From contig JAAFJZ010000104.1 in NCBI GenBank assembly GCA_013298205.1, forward strand, positions 1 through 7,947: a stretch of DNA of 7,947 nucleotides, read 5' to 3'. The position numbers and the translations under genes were made by a program. Below the pieces are notes generated by a model. The model had not been told where the DNA came from and did not search any database. It worked only from the letters and a program-made list of their open reading frames with translations. This document shows, in pieces, positions 6,796-7,947 of the stretch. Within the stretch, counting starts at the first letter, position 1. Each line of letters begins with the position of its first letter. The DNA is from Cytophagales bacterium. Lineage in GTDB: Bacteria > Bacteroidota > Bacteroidia > Cytophagales > UBA9547.

Positions 6796-7185
6796 ATGAA
6801 CGAATCTATAAACCAATTTGAAACCAGGCAAGTACAGCTTATTTTTCCTGAAACAACCAACCATTATTCCACTTTACATGGAGGTAAAGCATTACTTTGG
6901 ATGGATGAAGTAGCTTTTATCACAGCCACTCGTTTTTCTAGGCAGCATTTTGTAACAGTTGGTTTAGACAAAACAGAGTTTAGGCATCCTATACCTGCTG
7001 GAAGCATTGTAGAATTAATAGGAAAAGTAACTCATGTGGGAAATAGCAGCTTAAAAATTACAGTTTCTATTTTTATAGAAGATATGTATTCAACACAAAG
7101 AAAGATGGCAGTAGAAGGTAATTTCACTTTTGTAGCTGTGGATTCTAATGGTAAACCAACCAAAATCATGCATTTACCATCTTAA
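6796..7185 (+). CDS. Acyl-CoA thioesterase, hotdog fold (YciA/BFIT-like)
   Basis: The product hydrolyses acyl-CoA to free acid and CoA in the cytoplasm; chain-length preference is not readable. The 129 residues form a single hotdog domain. TNHYSTLHGGKALLWMDEVA (21-40) covers the loop and central helix, with Asp37 at the catalytic acid position of the YciA group. FRHPIPAG (62-69), the VGNSS turn (81-85) and EGNFTFVAVD (107-116) complete the fold. The length is normal for a single-domain member. ATG 6796 is the first start after an in-frame TAA (6781-6783) that lies inside the terminator stem. Two tandem TAA codons end the gene. There is no room for a separate promoter between the upstream terminator and this start. 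Expression must come from terminator read-through or from a promoter overlapping the hairpin (AAAGTTTG, 6768-6775, one mismatch to the -7 box). Confidence 0.93.
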   Translation: MNESINQFETRQVQLIFPETTNHYSTLHGGKALLWMDEVAFITATRFSRQHFVTVGLDKTEFRHPIPAGSIVELIGKVTHVGNSSLKITVSIFIEDMYSTQRKMAVEGNFTFVAVDSNGKPTKIMHLPS

Positions 7186-7197
7186 TAAACTTATTAA
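7182..7197. repeat. AT-only inverted repeat at a convergent gene junction
   Basis: TTAATAA (7182-7188) and TTATTAA (7191-7197) are perfect inverted copies around the two bases AC. The repeat covers the stop codons of the thioesterase gene and lies just before the stop of the converging flavin protein gene. It contains no GC pairs and its loop is too tight for a stable RNA hairpin, so a role as a weak bidirectional terminator is only a possibility. Confidence 0.3.
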
Positions 7198-7200
7198 AAT

Positions 7201-7833
7201 TTATAATTTTAAAGGTTTTATTCCAGGTTTTGCATACTTGTATCTATTCAAAAATGAAGTAGAATAATATGAATCAGTGCCATTGCTAGCCAAAGAATTT
7301 GATTTTTCAATATGTAAAAATCCATCATCTTGCAAAATATCATCCTCTATTTTTATGGTTTGAATTTCACCAATTACCAAAAAAGTGTTGTTGAGGGTGA
7401 TGGGGATAATTTCTCTGAGTTGTAAAGCGTACTTAATTTTGCTTTCTTTCACAAAAGGAGCTATGCAATCTCCCAGATATTCCTCGTGCAAACCTACTTC
7501 ATCAAATTCATTTATTCCTTCATCGTATTTTGCACTGGTTTGGTGTGCAGCTTCTATAAAAGATGGGCAAACATGGTTTATCGTGTAAAAACCCGTTTCT
7601 TTGATGTTGGCTAAAGTATGAGGTGCTGCTTGAATAGGGCGGTTGATGTAACCAACCAGTGCGGGATCAGAACCAATGTGAACCAAACTGCTAAATATAC
7701 CCAAATTACTTTTATTATCTTGATTTTTAGTACCAATTAAGTTAATAGACTTAAATCCAGTGAGGCTATTTATGAAATTAGCACGATAAAATCGCTCCCA
7801 AGTTTGGTAATTTGCTTTTGTTATGATTTCCAT
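7201..7833 (-). CDS. Flavin reductase-like FMN-binding protein
   Basis: This is a member of the flavin-reductase-like split-barrel family, whose proteins bind FMN and, in characterised cases, reduce flavin with NAD(P)H for a partner monooxygenase. The 210 residues begin with a helix (RFYRANFINSLTGFKS, 14-29), then LIGT (32-35), NLGIFSSLVHIGSDPALVG (43-61, the flavin-phosphate region) and YINRP (62-66). HTLANIKETGFYTINHV (72-88) follows. I see no second domain. The true substrate is unknown, since many family members are annotated by fold only. ATG at 7833 suits the expected N-terminus. The upstream 114 bases (7834-7947) contain no gene I can support. A weak -7-like TAAGTTTA (minus strand 7848-7841) would give an almost leaderless mRNA. 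The gene converges on the thioesterase gene with a 15-base gap. Confidence 0.88.
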   Translation of the reverse strand: MEIITKANYQTWERFYRANFINSLTGFKSINLIGTKNQDNKSNLGIFSSLVHIGSDPALVGYINRPIQAAPHTLANIKETGFYTINHVCPSFIEAAHQTSAKYDEGINEFDEVGLHEEYLGDCIAPFVKESKIKYALQLREIIPITLNNTFLVIGEIQTIKIEDDILQDDGFLHIEKSNSLASNGTDSYYSTSFLNRYKYAKPGIKPLKL

Positions 7834-7947
7834 AAATATTTAAACTTACTTTTTTGAATATTGTTTTTTGCAGATTTGATTTATGTAAATTATTAAACTT
7901 AACATAAAATATAGCCCTTCATTTTTTCTTTTCTTGATCTAGTGATT

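Noticed and set aside
7899..7946. Possible 3' end of a minus-strand gene entering from the right edge
   Set aside because: The frame is open from the edge for 15 codons to a TAA, but the region is AT-rich, the residues are unremarkable and an internal ATG leaves only seven codons. There is too little to support a gene.
1..7947. A hidden novel system (defence island, CRISPR, retron, toxin-antitoxin, mobile element, attachment site)
   Set aside because: Nearly all the DNA is covered by well-recognised genes. I found no repeat array, transposase, integrase, tRNA-like end or structured non-coding stretch other than the one terminator.

Overview
The window reads as an ordinary chromosomal stretch of an AT-rich member of the Bacteroidota. 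The evidence is a ParC of the Bacteroidota type (858 residues, no GyrA box), start codons without Shine-Dalgarno sequences, and one exact match to the Bacteroidota -7 promoter box (TAnnTTTG). I cannot name a genus; a Cytophagales- or Flavobacteriia-like source would fit.

Layout: positions 1-55 may hold the tail of an upstream gene. parC (topoisomerase IV subunit A) fills 56-2632. A family 2 glycosyltransferase follows on the same strand (2686-3579) and meets, 3 bases away, a minus-strand block. Read in its own direction, that block is a GT-B glycosyltransferase (6027-4906), then nadD with a TTG start (4843-4256), then an RluA-family pseudouridine synthase overlapping nadD by 14 bases (4269-3583). 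A divergent 156-base region with a good promoter box leads to a small lipoprotein with a duplicated C-terminal membrane hairpin (6184-6729), closed by a near-ideal intrinsic terminator. A hotdog acyl-CoA thioesterase (6796-7185) begins 6 bases after the terminator's T tract. It converges on a flavin-reductase-like FMN-binding protein (7833-7201). Positions 7834-7947 hold no gene I can support. There is no gene-free stretch over 300 bases.

The genes do not form one pathway. parC (chromosome decatenation), nadD (NAD synthesis), the pseudouridine synthase (RNA modification), the thioesterase (acyl-CoA turnover) and the flavin protein are housekeeping functions. The two glycosyltransferases probably belong to surface glycan synthesis, but no other glycan genes are visible. 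I see no mobile element, CRISPR array, tRNA, rRNA, toxin-antitoxin or defence system. The points most worth a second look are the lipoprotein's duplicated glycine-patterned membrane hairpin, the terminator pressed against the thioesterase start codon, and the alanine at the quinolone-contact position of ParC.
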